Shown: positions 23,275-32,916 of the stretch, piece by piece
Layout of the letters: the number at the start of each line of letters is the position of its first letter
Numbering within the stretch: the stretch's first letter is position 1
Origin: Siderastrea radians
Taxonomy: Eukaryota; Cnidaria; Anthozoa; Scleractinia; Rhizangiidae
NCBI GenBank assembly: GCA_964017195.1
Contig: OZ024895.1
Location: 11,648,501 to 11,712,500 of the forward strand
Length of the DNA stretch: 64,000 nt
Reading direction: 5' to 3'
Made by a program: the position numbers and the translations under genes
Notes under the pieces: model-generated
Told to the model about the DNA's origin: nothing
Databases searched by the model: none
The model's input: only the letters and a program-made list of their open reading frames with translations

Positions 23275-24855
23275 TTACTTGCAAAGAGGCTTGTACAAAT
23301 TGCATAATGCAGCACAGACAATGACAATGTTATCAAGATTACCAATAAGAGAGATAGGCAGTTCATTCTTGATTATACGGAATGTTTTCAGCCGCCTGAT
23401 GGCCTGTTCTACAAAAATGCGTAGATTAGCTATTGTCTTAGTTTTCTGTACATCAGCTTTCGTGAACTGTTCTTGTCCACGTTTCCCTGGCGGAATAAAA
23501 AGGTCAGCTTTGTGAAGCAAAAGATCCTCTGCAATAGTAAATCCACGATCTGCCATTACTGCATCATATGGCTCAAGGATGATTTAAAACTCTGATTCCC
23601 TTGTCAAATGGACGTCTGGGGTGCGCCCACCCCATGCCTCTGAGATGAAGTTGAAGGCCCCATTTGGGGTGATTGAAACTAGGATTTTTGCGGTATTGAG
23701 GTGCTTGTAATCTGACCACGTTGATGCTCTGATTACAGGGTCACTTGGGGTCTCTATAAAAATTTCAGTGCAGTCTATTATATGGCACACCTTTCAGTAT
23801 CCCGGCTGGTTTTTTGAACTTCTTTGGCAGTGTTTTCTTTACTACTTCCATGCTAGGATTGTATATTAGGCATTTCAGTTCACTAGCCAAAATTTTGACC
23901 CATGTGTTGAAAATAGTTGATACGGTACTGTGTGAAATGCCAAATCTTTGTCCAACGTCTGCATTGGTGGATCCCAAACGGAGTTTCATTAGTGTTAAAA
24001 GAAACTCGTCCTTTTGAGAAAGAGCCCGTTTTGGTCCAAATTTTTTTTGTGATTTCCTAAAGTTCCTGACTTTTCTGGATGTTTTCTTAGGGCCACTCCA
24101 ATATCTCACTTTTTTATAGATCCTTTCACAGAGTCAAATAATTTGTCAAAGGCAGGCTTTGATGGGATACCAGTCAGTAAATTTACAGTCTGGTTAGTTT
24201 TCAGATCTGAATGCTTCAAGCCCTTATCCTGTTTGGCCACAAGTTGAACTTCCAGCAACTTCACTTTTTCACTTAGCTCCTGTATTTTCTCTGAAAGTTC
24301 CATGATTTTTTCATCTTTGTCTTGCTTGCTTTTCAAGCAAGCAAGATGTGTTCATGCAAAAATTCGAATTTTTATTAATTTCATACCAGCCATAGACATA
24401 GCAATGGTCATGAATTACGGATGCTCTGTCTATGTCAGCACAATCACTGATAGAAGTAGAGGGCGCAGGGTCTTGGAGCTCAACACCATCACAAGCCAGG
24501 TTGTCGGCTGAGTGGTCAAGAACAGGTACTGGTATTTCATCGCTACATGTATCTAGCTTAGCTCGTTTTCTGGATCTTACTACAAGAGAGGTATCCCGTG
24601 GCGTTGGTGGTGAGCGTTTGGAGGCTCTCGTTTTCTTGTTGTGACCAAGTTGCAAAGTTGGGTCTGAGTTTTCAGCCGTTGGTTCGCCGTCAACGAAGTG
24701 TAGATTACAAACTCTTGAATTCTTGTTAGGCATCCCATTCAAACCGTTCCTGCTTATATTTTTTGCCCATTGTAAACGGCGTTCCGGGTTCTTCTTTTCT
24801 GTCGGGAACGGGAATAATTTGAAGGGTGGCTGGCAGTCACACACGTTTGAGCCAT
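23275..24855 (-). pseudogene. THAP-HTH-DDE_Tnp_4 transposase, multiply broken
   Basis: From the ATG near 24855 the gene encodes a THAP zinc finger (PFKLFPFPTEKK ... SRVCNLHF), a linker, a coiled coil (EKIQELSEKVKLLEVQL), a helix-turn-helix (STNADVGQRFGISHSTVST), and a DDE_Tnp_4 catalytic domain. In the last, acidic residues are visible in HIIDCTEIF, MADRGF and RIFVEQAIRRLK. The pieces lie in different frames: indels near 24845, 24340, 24110 and 23785, and a TAA at about 23584. A functional protein cannot be made. The domain order is that of THAP-containing PIF/ISL2EU-like transposases. Confidence 0.75.
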
Positions 24856-25123
24856 TGTTACAACCATGAAGGTCACAGGTCGAAGCAGCCCATTTCCCTA
24901 GCCTTTATCCACTGTTAGGACAGCCTATGACAACACAATTTCGGTGGCCGAATCCCATGGACAAAGTATCTACATTAAAACAAAAGAAATACGACATAAG
25001 TCAAATTATAAAATAAGCAAAAATCATACTCGTAGAATTTCAAATCGACTACACTCTCCAGCCTAAAATCGTTGCCAAAAAGTAATGAAACAATAGCTTA
25101 CCTTTAAAATACCTTTGATTTGG

Positions 25124-25284
25124 TTTTCTGTATTCCTGTACGTGTATAAATTCGGCTCAAAAGGATGGTTTCTTTGCGATGTAATCCAATATGGCGACGC
25201 TGCAAGTCGATGCCCACTTTTCTGAGGCCGCCTACCCACAATGCCGTGCGATCGAACAAGAAGTCCAGAACTCCTGATGCATGT
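25124..25284 (-). repeat. Right terminal inverted repeat of the ISL2EU-like element
   Basis: Reverse-complement partner of 21753-21945; its outer end GCATGT is followed by AT and then LINE sequence. Confidence 0.8.
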
Positions 25285-25364
25285 ATTGTTTCGTCTATTT
25301 GCAAGTCTCTTTTCCCCTTTGAGCTTGCCTTTATTTCATGTTTTTCATTGTCGATCAAAATCCA

Positions 25365-25526
25365 ATAATAACTTCTTACTAACTGAACGCGAGGGCCGTA
25401 CTGGGGAATATTGCCCGAGGTCGTGGCAGTACGGACCGAGCGCAGCGAGTTCCGTACAAAAACGACCGAGGGCCAATATTCCTCAGTACGGTCCCGAGCA
25501 ACTGAAGTTAGTAAGTAGTTTATTAT
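25365..25526. repeat. Palindromic MITE-like repeat inside the LINE
   Basis: Inverted arms (ATAATAACTTCTTACTAACT and the complement AGTTAGTAAGTAGTTTATTAT) enclose a GC-rich centre with CCGTACTGGGGAATATTG and its partner. Same family as 1737-1887. It sits in the minus-strand LINE and contributes to its loss of coding. Confidence 0.65.
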
Positions 25527-25592
25527 ATGGAATCATTTTTCGTACGAAACAACACTTCTGGTAGTTCATTCAAGTCAATTTCCGGCGCGATG

Positions 25593-26463
25593 TCAAGGAA
25601 AGAAGTCAGCGATTTTATCTGGCCTTCGAATCAGTTTGATGATCGTTGCTGTCGATCGGCGAAAATTAAAGAAATACTTGGTCGGTTTTTCACCTTGTTC
25701 AATCCACCTCGTTTTGGAGTGTAGAATAGAACCTTGCCCTATTCTTTCATATATAAGATCGAGTTCACATTTTAAATTAGCATATTCCTTCTCTTGTTCG
25801 TAGGTACAGTCTGTATGCGCAGCGCAGGAGATAAAGCTGTCTAGGATTTCTAGTCGATTTTTGATCTCTTGTTCCCTTTGACGGAGTAATTTGGCTTTGT
25901 TTTTTGAGAAGGGGATTGTAATATCTCTTATTTCCATTTTGAGAAGGTCCTACTTTAGTCTTTCGTCTTCGATTCCAAGGTATTTCTCGCGTATGACAGG
26001 AAAATTCTCCTTGATTAGTTTTATGTAATCCTCATCTTCTAGAAGTGAATTGTTGAATTTCCATAGACCGGGGCCTCTTTTTCCTCGTGGGATAGTTAAT
26101 TGGAGTTTAACTGCTTTGTGATCAGGAGCGATGGAGACTATTGTATCTAAATGGGAGACCTGATTTGTAAGGAGTTGAGCTACTAGGAAATAGTCAATTC
26201 GCGATGAAAGTTTTAGCGCTTTAGACACGTATGTGAGGCTCTTTTTGGTCGGATTTTGTTTTCTGAAGACATGAAGGGTTAATTAAGATACACACACCTC
26301 GACTATGTGTTGAACCGTGTGAAAAGAAAATATCACCTCCCCATTCATTTCTCCACAAATTTTCATCTTTTTGTTCTGAATAAGTTTCTTCAAGAAAATA
26401 GAATTGACAATTTTGGTCTCTTAAAAAACTGAAAATACTACTTCTTTTTACTCGATTCCTCAA
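25593..26463 (-). mobile_element. LINE, endonuclease region (L1/Jockey-like), broken
   Basis: Three adjacent minus-strand frames encode parts of an apurinic-type endonuclease and the start of the RT region. Visible are FLEETYSEQ, a Gly-Gly-(D/E) strand, SRGVCILINP, SRIDYFLVA, an SIAPDHKAV box with the catalytic Asp-His, then KTRWIEQGEKPTKYFFN at the entry to reverse transcriptase. Stops and frameshifts separate the pieces. The RT core is absent: after KYFFN the frame is lost at a palindromic repeat, then the 21753-25284 transposon follows. Confidence 0.7.
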
Positions 26464-26890
26464 ACCCCGAACGTTTAATGACGTGATACAGCATTTACTT
26501 TGATCTCATAGTCATAGTGGAACGTACAAAATGAATAAAAAAACGGACTATAAGTGATTGTTAATTAACTGACTGTCTGCAAAACTTTTAACTAAGAAAG
26601 GGTATAGCGGATACCGTAATGAACTACATAACACAGTAACACAAACGAGACACAGTATTACACATAAATCAACCACTTGCATGGTGTTCATAGGCGTTTA
26701 AAAGTTTGTGTTCCATCCGTCCTCAGCTTAGTCGTGATAATTGAATAAAGAAATACCTGATGTAGTTTGGTGTATAGCAGCTTAAGCGCCGAACATCTTG
26801 GATTATAAGTTTTCAAGGTCCTCCTCTGACAAGATTCTTCTGGGATCGCCATCCGGCGAGGTTTTGACAAAAATCTTCCCGTCCATAGAC
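26464..26890. other. Left flank of the Polinton insertion
   Basis: No gene recognised. The sequence up to the target duplication probably continues across the 20-kb element with 47059 onward. Confidence 0.4.
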
Positions 26891-26896
26891 CAAACG
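26891..26896. repeat. Target-site duplication CAAACG (left)
   Basis: Six bases directly before the element end, identical to 47053-47058. A 6-bp duplication is the Polinton hallmark and reflects the staggered cut of its integrase. Confidence 0.9.
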
Positions 26897-27008
26897 AGTA
26901 GTACTGTACGCTGATACAGGATGGTTTGCCTCGGTTTCATGCAGCACAAAAAACCTCGCTTTCATGTGGGGTCTCAATATGAGGTCGAGGCATAGGGGAA
27001 ATACGTCA
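26897..27008 (+). repeat. Left terminal inverted repeat of the Polinton
   Basis: Reverse complement of 46941-47052: the outer 95 bp are identical and the inner 17 bp differ at three positions. The terminal AG dinucleotide fits Polinton ends. Protein-primed replication would start here. Confidence 0.95.
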
Positions 27009-27033
27009 CGAGATCTTAGGTTTATTATTAATT

Positions 27034-27577
27034 ATGATTGCATTGGTTTGTTTGTCGGTAACGGCGTCATTTTGGTTCATGTCTGAAGCGTGTAAGGGTG
27101 AAATTATGAAGCCACGTCGAAGACCTTTGCGATGTTTGGATTCTTTTCAGAATATTTTTGGACGAGAAGCATTGCGTTTAATAACAAGACCCGACAGATC
27201 ACATTTGGCTCGATTGGCCGAGAGGATCAGAGAAAGAAGAGAAGAAACGTGGCGTGTGTTGAATAGAGATCGCGTGGCGGCTTTTATTGAATTGGTGACC
27301 CTTGTCTGGGTCGATGAAGAAAATTGCATCCGTCACGCTTCAGAGAGAGGAACTGCAGATGAATCCCTCACGTGGACATTACTGCATCGTGTGTTGCCGT
27401 TTGCTTTTTTGTAATGATTTTTTAACATTGGCAAAGTGGGCAAGACCGATGTTTATGAAAGACTTTGAAAAAATGAGAACGTGTTTGGATATTAAATTTC
27501 CAGACTTGCGTGAAACATCGAGACATTGGCGTAAGGTTTGTCATTATTATGAGGGAATATGGAAAGACAATCAATAA
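27034..27577 (+). pseudogene. Hypothetical Polinton protein, two overlapping frames
   Basis: The first frame (27034-27414) is Arg-rich and helical (SHLARLAERIRERREETWRV). It ends at TAA just after a run of six T. A second frame overlaps and continues to 27577 with an acidic and aromatic helical tail (LTLAKWARPMF, YYEGIWKDNQ). The overlap and the T run suggest one gene of about 180 codons with a one-base slip, either a mutation or a base-calling error. The hydrophobic N-terminus is short and not a clear signal peptide. Function unknown; first gene inside the left repeat. Confidence 0.45.
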
Positions 27578-27627
27578 GACATATAGCGTGACGTTTTCAT
27601 GTTTATTATTTAACCCAAGTAGAACAA

Positions 27628-27882
27628 TTACAAATGTTTATTAGCTTTATCTAACAATTGTTGTAAACGCACACGTTTTTTGTCACTGAATTTTTCTTTT
27701 CGTTGACTATGAATTAAATGCATGTATTTTTTCAGTCGTTTTCGTTTTAATTGAAAAGGAGAAGATCTCACAGTTATGTCTTCCTCCGAAACAAGAGGTT
27801 CAAATCGGAGTAAATAAAAAGTGTTATTGCTCATGACAGGAGTGTAAGTTTTGACTTGGTTTGAAAAACGAACACGCTTCAT
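27628..27882 (-). CDS. Small basic hypothetical protein
   Basis: 84 codons, intact, with ATG at 27882 only three bases after the expected end (27886) of the SLOG-like frame. The two are probably cotranscribed leftward. The C-terminal half is very basic and helical (PFQLKRKRLKKYM, KKRVRLQQLLDKANK). No family recognised; a nucleic-acid-binding role is possible but unproven. Confidence 0.6.
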   Translation of the reverse strand: MKRVRFSNQVKTYTPVMSNNTFYLLRFEPLVSEEDITVRSSPFQLKRKRLKKYMHLIHSQRKEKFSDKKRVRLQQLLDKANKHL

Positions 27883-27885
27883 GTT

Positions 27886-28524
27886 TTACAAATGAAGTCC
27901 TTCCAGCTCTAGTCTTACTTGCTCAATGTTTTCGGGTAGACAGAATGTTCTCTGGAACAAGTTCTTGATTGCTGCCCTTGTTGCAGGAGTAATGTCTCGC
28001 GAACCAACCACAGCACTGCTCTGATGAAGGGTGGGTAGTCGAAGAGTGCCCAGGGTTTAAATGATGTCACTTTTTTGAGACAGGAGTTTTCGATGTTGTA
28101 GGTATTTTCTGACCGATACCACTGATTGGTGTTGGTGTCAAACAGGAAGACTTCTTTACCCTGATCTATGGCTAATTGCACAGTCCACCCAGTTCCTCCT
28201 TCCACTCTTTTTTTGTCTGCACACAGTTTTCCAAAGGCAAAGACGGTATGGGCTTTTCTGGCAATGTGGTAATTGCGCTGCAAGGGGGAGAGAGTGTAAA
28301 AGTGAGTTGGAACACGTTTACACAACTTGTGAGCAGCAGCACCTATGGCAGGATCGGCTTGTATCAACACTTCGACAGAAGCAGGTGAAGTGAACTTTGC
28401 ACGGGGATGATTTGGCGGAACAATCACTTCAATTTGCATTCCATATTCCCTGGCCATTTCCTCTGCTAGGGTGTCTGTTCTGTCTGGCCATTTCCTCTGC
28501 TAGGGTGTCTGCTAGGATGTCCAT
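27886..28524 (-). pseudogene. SLOG/DprA-like nucleotide-binding protein, frameshifted
   Basis: The main frame (28457 down) encodes a Rossmann-like segment. It has VEVLIQADPAIGAAAHKL and a run reading VEGGTGWTVQLAIDQGKEVF, then FDTNTNQWY. The GGTGW(A/T)VQ-AIDQGK pattern is typical of the YpsA/DprA-related SLOG superfamily, which binds nucleotides or related ligands and is common in phages and large DNA viruses. Two breaks are seen. A 34-bp tandem duplication at 28450-28510 displaces the start region. A one-base shift near 28025 moves the C-terminal VGSRDITPATRAAIK motif into another frame that ends at 27886. Confidence 0.7.
28450..28510. repeat. 27-bp direct duplication with 34-bp period in the SLOG gene
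   Basis: CTGGCCATTTCCTCTGCTAG and the next seven bases occur at 28450-28476 and again at 28484-28510 without a mismatch. A 34-bp period is not a multiple of three, so it shifts the frame. Confidence 0.9.
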
Positions 28525-28585
28525 GACCAATAGTCAATTGCATTTCTTCTTCATTAGTCATCATGTTTGGAGGCATTTTACCTGA

Positions 28586-28963
28586 GTTCTCTCTCTCTCT
28601 CTCTCTCTCTCTTCTTCGTCTTTTTTGAGAATGAAGAAACAAGTTAAGAAAACACCGAATTTATGGACAAAATGATCAAGTGAAACAACCAATCAGAAAA
28701 ACAGTTTCCTTATATAGGCAAAGCGTGGGGTATTGAGGAACCAATGAAAAAACATATTAACTGACCAATTGGAAACAGTTTTTCCTTATATGGTTAATGT
28801 GAGAGGTATTTTCTGACCAATGAAAAAACAGAACGAAAGGAACCAATCGCGATTAAGTATGTCCTTACATGGATATTTGATGAAGTTTTGAAAACCAATC
28901 AGAATTAAAAGTGATTGTATAAAGGACGACTAAGTTGAAGGGAAAAATCACAGTTGAGAAGAG
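28586..28963. promoter_or_regulatory. Bidirectional promoter with six spaced CCAAT boxes
   Basis: Spacer between the leftward SLOG gene and the rightward GRF gene. CCAAT starts at 28689, 28741, 28765, 28817, 28843 and 28895, giving spacings of 52, 24, 52, 26 and 52 bp. The repeat is partly a degenerate tandem duplication of about 77 bp. TATA-like boxes are TATAAAGG at 28917 (plus) and TATATAAGG near 28712-28720 (minus). A CT microsatellite occupies 28588-28613. CCAAT arrays are bound by NF-Y in animals, which is inferred, not shown. Confidence 0.6.
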
Positions 28964-30406
28964 ATGGCTGAAAGAGAAAGATGGCTTAAGTCGAATTTGT
29001 TGGCGAAGTGCCTTCCAGAAAGAGAAAAGGTGGTTCTCACACGGACAAGAACAAGAAGAAGAAGAGAGAGCCCACGATTGAAATTCTTGAGAGCCCGATC
29101 GCCCCTGTTGAAGTTCAGTCACCTGCTGAAGATGAAACGGCTGCGGCTGTTCAAGAGTTGTTGAACGAATTGAACCAAATTCAAGTTGAAGATTATTCAA
29201 CTCCTTTGGAAAACGTGGCTGCTTTTACGTTCGACAACAAAAGCTCTGAAGAAAAAGAGAAAAAGTTTGATGAAGTCGCTGATAAGAAGAAGAATGAAAT
29301 GTCTCTCGATGAGCGTTTCAAGAAGGCAGTGAAGTCTGTGGAGGTCTTTGACACCGTGGAAGATTTTGAAAAATACCTCAATGGTGAAAAGAGAAAAGCG
29401 TTCAAATCTCGAATGATCTACAAAAAACCAGAATCAGAGGATTCCGATTTGGAATATGGTAATGTATCCCCTGTGCCTGGCGTGTTTCCAAAGTTGAACT
29501 CAAACCTCAAACCAAAAAAAACAAAAGAGGACGACGGATTGGCAAGAATGGTGAGACTGAGTACCATGTTCCAAAGCCCGGGATTTCTGAAGGACAAACC
29601 CTCCCCAAAAGTGCAACCCCCACCCAACAAGACTGACTACATGGTTTGTCTGCGGCACGACGTGCGTTTGGAGAAACGAGTGTCCAAAGGGGGATGGCAT
29701 TACGTGAAATGTCCCAGACAACCCTGCCTCCTCTTTTGCCCTGAAGATAGTGCTGAAGAGTACATGAGACAAGTGTACAGGAATGTCCACCCCACCATTT
29801 GCGATAAGTGGGAAACCCTGGTCTGCTTCTGTCGTCAACCCGTTACCATTCGTCAAAGTAGTTCAGAGAAGAACCCTGGACGATTGTACGTTGGTTGTTC
29901 NNNNNNNNNNNNNNNNNNNNNNNNNNNNNNNNNNNNNNNNNNNNNNNNNNNNNNNNNNNNNNNNNNNNNNNNNNNNNNNNNNNNNNNNNNNNNNNNNNNN
30001 NNNNNNNNNNNNNNNNNNNNNNNNNNNNNNNNNNNNNNNNNNNNNNNNNNNNNNNNNNNNNNNNNNNNNNNNNNNNNNNNNNNNNNNNNNNNNNNNNNNN
30101 TGGGGAGGATCTCTTGTGCAATGGGTTTGTCACAAGTCCCTTTGTCAGTGTTTGTACGAAAGACAAGAAGAAGAAAATAGGATACCCATTCCCGATTATG
30201 TTGAGGAGACACACCCGCTCCAAGTTTTTGAAGAAACCCATGTCGAATTGAATTTGTACCGTTGGATGGTATTTGTGTTGTGGTTGCAACATCATCCTGA
30301 CGCTTGGCGCTGGTATCGAATCATTCAAAAGACGCACCCCTCTCGTATTCCTTCAATACCTACCCTGTTGAATGAGCTATGGCACCTCGAAAGAAGAAGT
30401 CCGTGA
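28964..30406 (+). CDS. GRF-type zinc-finger protein (interrupted by assembly gap)
   Basis: The first ATG after the TATA box is at 28964. Its frame must slip by one near an A run at about 29025 to join the long frame 29008-29900. The N-terminal half is charged and low complexity (KNKKKKREPTIEI). Near the C-terminus a Cys cluster (MVCLRHDVRLEK ... CPRQPCLLFCPED) precedes a GRF finger signature, CFCRQPVTIRQ ... NPGRLYVGC, at about 29823-29900. 200 N then follow. After the gap a frame from 30101 to 30406 (RWMVFVLWLQHHPDAWRWY) overlaps the integrase start and is probably its C-terminus. GRF fingers bind single-stranded nucleic acid in other proteins; the role here is unknown. Confidence 0.55.
29901..30100. 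other. Assembly gap, 200 N
   Basis: Exactly 200 undetermined bases, likely a placeholder of arbitrary length. All translations across it are meaningless. Confidence 1.
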
Positions 30407-31464
30407 AAAAAGTATCCGTGGGACAAGCATTGCTCAAGCGTTATCACGATCCAAAAGCGAAGGGTAGTTTGGGAGGAATTCAACGATTTGCCAAGGCATG
30501 GGGAGTACCGTTGAAAGTGGCACAGAATCTTTTGAAGCGGGATTTAGCTTACACCCTGCATAAACCACGCCGACGTCGTTTTCCAACGGTACCCGTTGTG
30601 GTGGGTGGGTTGGACGACCAATGGGTTGCAGATTTGGTGGAGGTTCAGTCTTTGGCTAAGTACAACCGCGGTATTCGTTATTTGTTGACGGTGGTTGACG
30701 TGCTGTCAAAATTTGCTTGGGTTCATCCTTTGAAAGACAAGACTGGAGCGAAAGTGGTGGAAGCCTTTGAAGAAATTGTGAGTCAAGGACGTCAACCTAA
30801 CAGACTTCAAACAGACAAGGGAAAGGAACTTTACAATCGTTCGTTTGAAAATTGGACGAAAGACCGAGGAATCCAACACTTCTCTACCAGGGGAGATGCT
30901 AAAGCCAGTGTGGTTGAAAGGTTTAAAAGAACGTTGAAACAGAGGTTATATCGCTATTTCACGTCAGCTAACACGCTACGATTTGACGGTGCTCTTCAAG
31001 ACTTGGTGGATGGGTACAATGCTACACCTCATCGAAGTATTGGCATGGCTCCTAACAAAGTGACTTGGAAGAATGAAGAAAAGGTGTGGAAACGACTGTA
31101 TGGCAAGCGATTGAAAGCCAAAAAGAAACGTTCTTTGTTGAAAGTGGGAGACCGCGTTCGTTTGAGCAAGATTCATCGCACCTTTGGTAAAGGGTATTTG
31201 CCGGGATGGACCGAAGAGGTGTTTGTGGTTCATCGAGTTATTGAGGGGAGTGTACCAACCTATAAGATTCGGAAGTGGGACGATACACCGGTGAAAGGAA
31301 CATTTTACCACGAAGATTTGCAAAAAGTGCATGTGTCTGACGAAGCGCTCTTTCGCATCGAAAAGGTACTTAAGCGCCAAAAAGGTCAAATGTTAGTAAA
31401 GTGGAAAGGGTGGCCCGACAAGTACAATAGTTGGATTTCCAGTGCGAGCGTGAGTAAGCTTTGA
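30379..31464 (+). CDS. Polinton integrase with chromodomain
   Basis: 361 codons, intact. The retroviral-type rve core shows Asp85 (QWVADLVEV), Asp146 (LQTDKGKEL) and Glu180 (ASVVERFKR), the DDE triad that joins element ends to target DNA and makes the 6-bp duplication seen at the borders. An SH3-like region follows (KVGDRVRLSK). A C-terminal chromodomain lies at about residues 323-355 (FRIEKVLKRQ, LVKWKGWPDKYNSW), which could direct insertion to methylated histones. It overlaps the preceding frame and abuts the penton gene. Confidence 0.95.
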   Translation: MAPRKKKSVKKVSVGQALLKRYHDPKAKGSLGGIQRFAKAWGVPLKVAQNLLKRDLAYTLHKPRRRRFPTVPVVVGGLDDQWVADLVEVQSLAKYNRGIRYLLTVVDVLSKFAWVHPLKDKTGAKVVEAFEEIVSQGRQPNRLQTDKGKELYNRSFENWTKDRGIQHFSTRGDAKASVVERFKRTLKQRLYRYFTSANTLRFDGALQDLVDGYNATPHRSIGMAPNKVTWKNEEKVWKRLYGKRLKAKKKRSLLKVGDRVRLSKIHRTFGKGYLPGWTEEVFVVHRVIEGSVPTYKIRKWDDTPVKGTFYHEDLQKVHVSDEALFRIEKVLKRQKGQMLVKWKGWPDKYNSWISSASVSKL

Positions 31465-31469
31465 AGAAG

Positions 31470-32513
31470 ATGTCGTTTTACGTTACTTTACCCAGTCATT
31501 CAAACCGGGGTGAATTTCCCCACAACCAAGCCAATTCCTTCAAGATTCGTTTACCTCAACCGTTACGGTTACCCGGGGGTTCATGGCAAGTGGGGTTGAG
31601 TGCCATTTCCTTACCGGATACCCGCGTGAATTTGTACGAGTTGGTCAACAAAGACGGCTACGTCATGTCGACGTCCTGGGAGATCACCTATCCCAAACCC
31701 GATGGAAGCAGTGGGGAAATGGCAGCGCGCATAGGCACGACGCAAACCGTCATCCAAGACGTCCAAGATTTGGATTGGGTGGTGGATGGCGTGTGTTTCA
31801 TGAAAGCCACGATTGCCCACTTGGAACAACGACGCCACGAAACGGCGATTCAAGGAGGTCGGTTTACCAACGATCAAGGCAAACACATCTACGTCAAGTT
31901 CAAGTGGGAAGGCGAGGATCTGCTCATCGACAACACCCATGTCTGCCATTGTGGCAACAGCACACCTGCCCTTACCATCTACACCAAGTTAGCGCTCAAG
32001 ATGGGGTGGTTACGTAAAATTGGCAGTGGGTTGATTTTGGGCCCGAACTTACAGCAAGAATTCCTGGGGGATCAAATACCCGACATGACCAAGAACAGGG
32101 CTTGGAACGATGTGAACGACGAACACAGCAAGCCTGTCTTTTGGGTAGTGCGTTCGTTTTTACCGGATTATTTACAATTGAGCATGAGTTGTCATTGGCG
32201 TTTCACCAACTTGAATGTGGCGTTTCGGGCGGTGGTGGGAGAGCCCACGCGATCGTTGCACGTGTACTCGGACGTGGCAGGCAGTACGATTGTGGGCAAT
32301 CGCGTGACTGATTTGTTGCGTGAAATCCAGTACAAGCGGCAAGGACGTGGCACCATGTACTTTGAACCGTTGCACATTCAATACCTACCTCTTCGTAACG
32401 AAGTCGTGGAAATTGTTCATGTTCAAGTAGCTGAAACGATTGGTACCGGAGGAGACTTGGTCAAGTTTTGTGACGGCCATACCATTGTCACGTTGCACTT
32501 CAAAAAAGGATAA
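31470..32513 (+). CDS. Penton-like minor capsid protein
   Basis: About 347 codons from the ATG at 31470; the frame opens at 31461, but only this Met fits the conserved start MSFYVTLPSHS. The N-terminus (ANSFKIRLPQPLRL, GSWQVGLSAISLPD) is the conserved beginning of Polinton minor capsid proteins, which fold as a single jelly roll and form the fivefold vertices. Beta-rich throughout with no break. It begins six bases after the integrase stop, within the late block. Confidence 0.85.
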   Translation: MSFYVTLPSHSNRGEFPHNQANSFKIRLPQPLRLPGGSWQVGLSAISLPDTRVNLYELVNKDGYVMSTSWEITYPKPDGSSGEMAARIGTTQTVIQDVQDLDWVVDGVCFMKATIAHLEQRRHETAIQGGRFTNDQGKHIYVKFKWEGEDLLIDNTHVCHCGNSTPALTIYTKLALKMGWLRKIGSGLILGPNLQQEFLGDQIPDMTKNRAWNDVNDEHSKPVFWVVRSFLPDYLQLSMSCHWRFTNLNVAFRAVVGEPTRSLHVYSDVAGSTIVGNRVTDLLREIQYKRQGRGTMYFEPLHIQYLPLRNEVVEIVHVQVAETIGTGGDLVKFCDGHTIVTLHFKKG

Positions 32514-32543
32514 AAAAGGAGACTTTACAGAATTGTTTTAATC

Positions 32544-32867
32544 ATGTCTGTTAAAAAGCGAAGAACGACCAAACGGAGGACGAAAGGGCCCAAAAAACGA
32601 ACCACCAAAAGATCAACAGTGCGAAGGGGACGGAGACAACATCCGCAACGAGTGCCCGTGCCAGATTTTGTTGTTGACGATCAAGTGGGTGAAGGAATTG
32701 CAAGCGTGATAGCAGGACTTCCCAAAGCCGCTTGGAGTATTACCAAAGGGTTGGAAAAACTCGCCAAAAAGAATGCGAGAAAATCTCGTTTGAAACGTAT
32801 GGAGGAGATTCGAAGTGGAAAACGAAAACGCTATGCAGGAGAATCTTTCACATGTAACATAATGTGA
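32544..32867 (+). CDS. Basic protein 1, possible DNA-packing protein
   Basis: 107 codons. The first 35 residues are mostly Lys, Arg and Thr (KKRRTTKRRTKGPKKR), followed by an amphipathic segment (GIASVIAGLPKAAW). The position between minor and major capsid genes, and the composition, resemble virion core or DNA-condensing proteins of adenovirus-like viruses. Sequence homology is not recognisable, so the role is inferred. Confidence 0.6.
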   Translation: MSVKKRRTTKRRTKGPKKRTTKRSTVRRGRRQHPQRVPVPDFVVDDQVGEGIASVIAGLPKAAWSITKGLEKLAKKNARKSRLKRMEEIRSGKRKRYAGESFTCNIM

Positions 32868-32868
32868 G

Positions 32869-32877
32869 TATAAAAAG
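32869..32877 (+). promoter_or_regulatory. TATA box for the gene at 32917
   Basis: TATAAAAAG, 48 bp before the ATG at 32917, in a short A-rich spacer. A similar TATAAAAAC at 33426 precedes the major capsid gene by about 80 bp, hinting that late genes have separate promoters. Confidence 0.45.
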
Positions 32878-32916
32878 AGAACACCAGAGTGGAAAAACAG
32901 TCATCACAAAAACAAC

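Larger units (their letters stand above)
21753..25284. mobile_element. ISL2EU-like DNA transposon, 3.5 kb
   Basis: Both ends carry long inverted repeats beginning ACATGCATCAGGAGTTCTGG, flanked by AT on both sides, consistent with a 2-bp target duplication. Inside are two convergent genes: a SAP-domain exon (plus) and a THAP, helix-turn-helix and DDE transposase gene (minus). From memory, elements of the ISL2EU group of the PIF/Harbinger alliance encode a DDE transposase and a second protein with a YqaJ nuclease. This copy lacks the YqaJ part and has a multiply broken transposase, so it is inactive. Confidence 0.7.

Noticed and set aside
29783..30406. Several long open frames across 29.8-30.4 kb on both strands
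   Set aside because: They exist only because the 200 N translate as open; only the pre-gap GRF frame and one post-gap frame have real sequence support.
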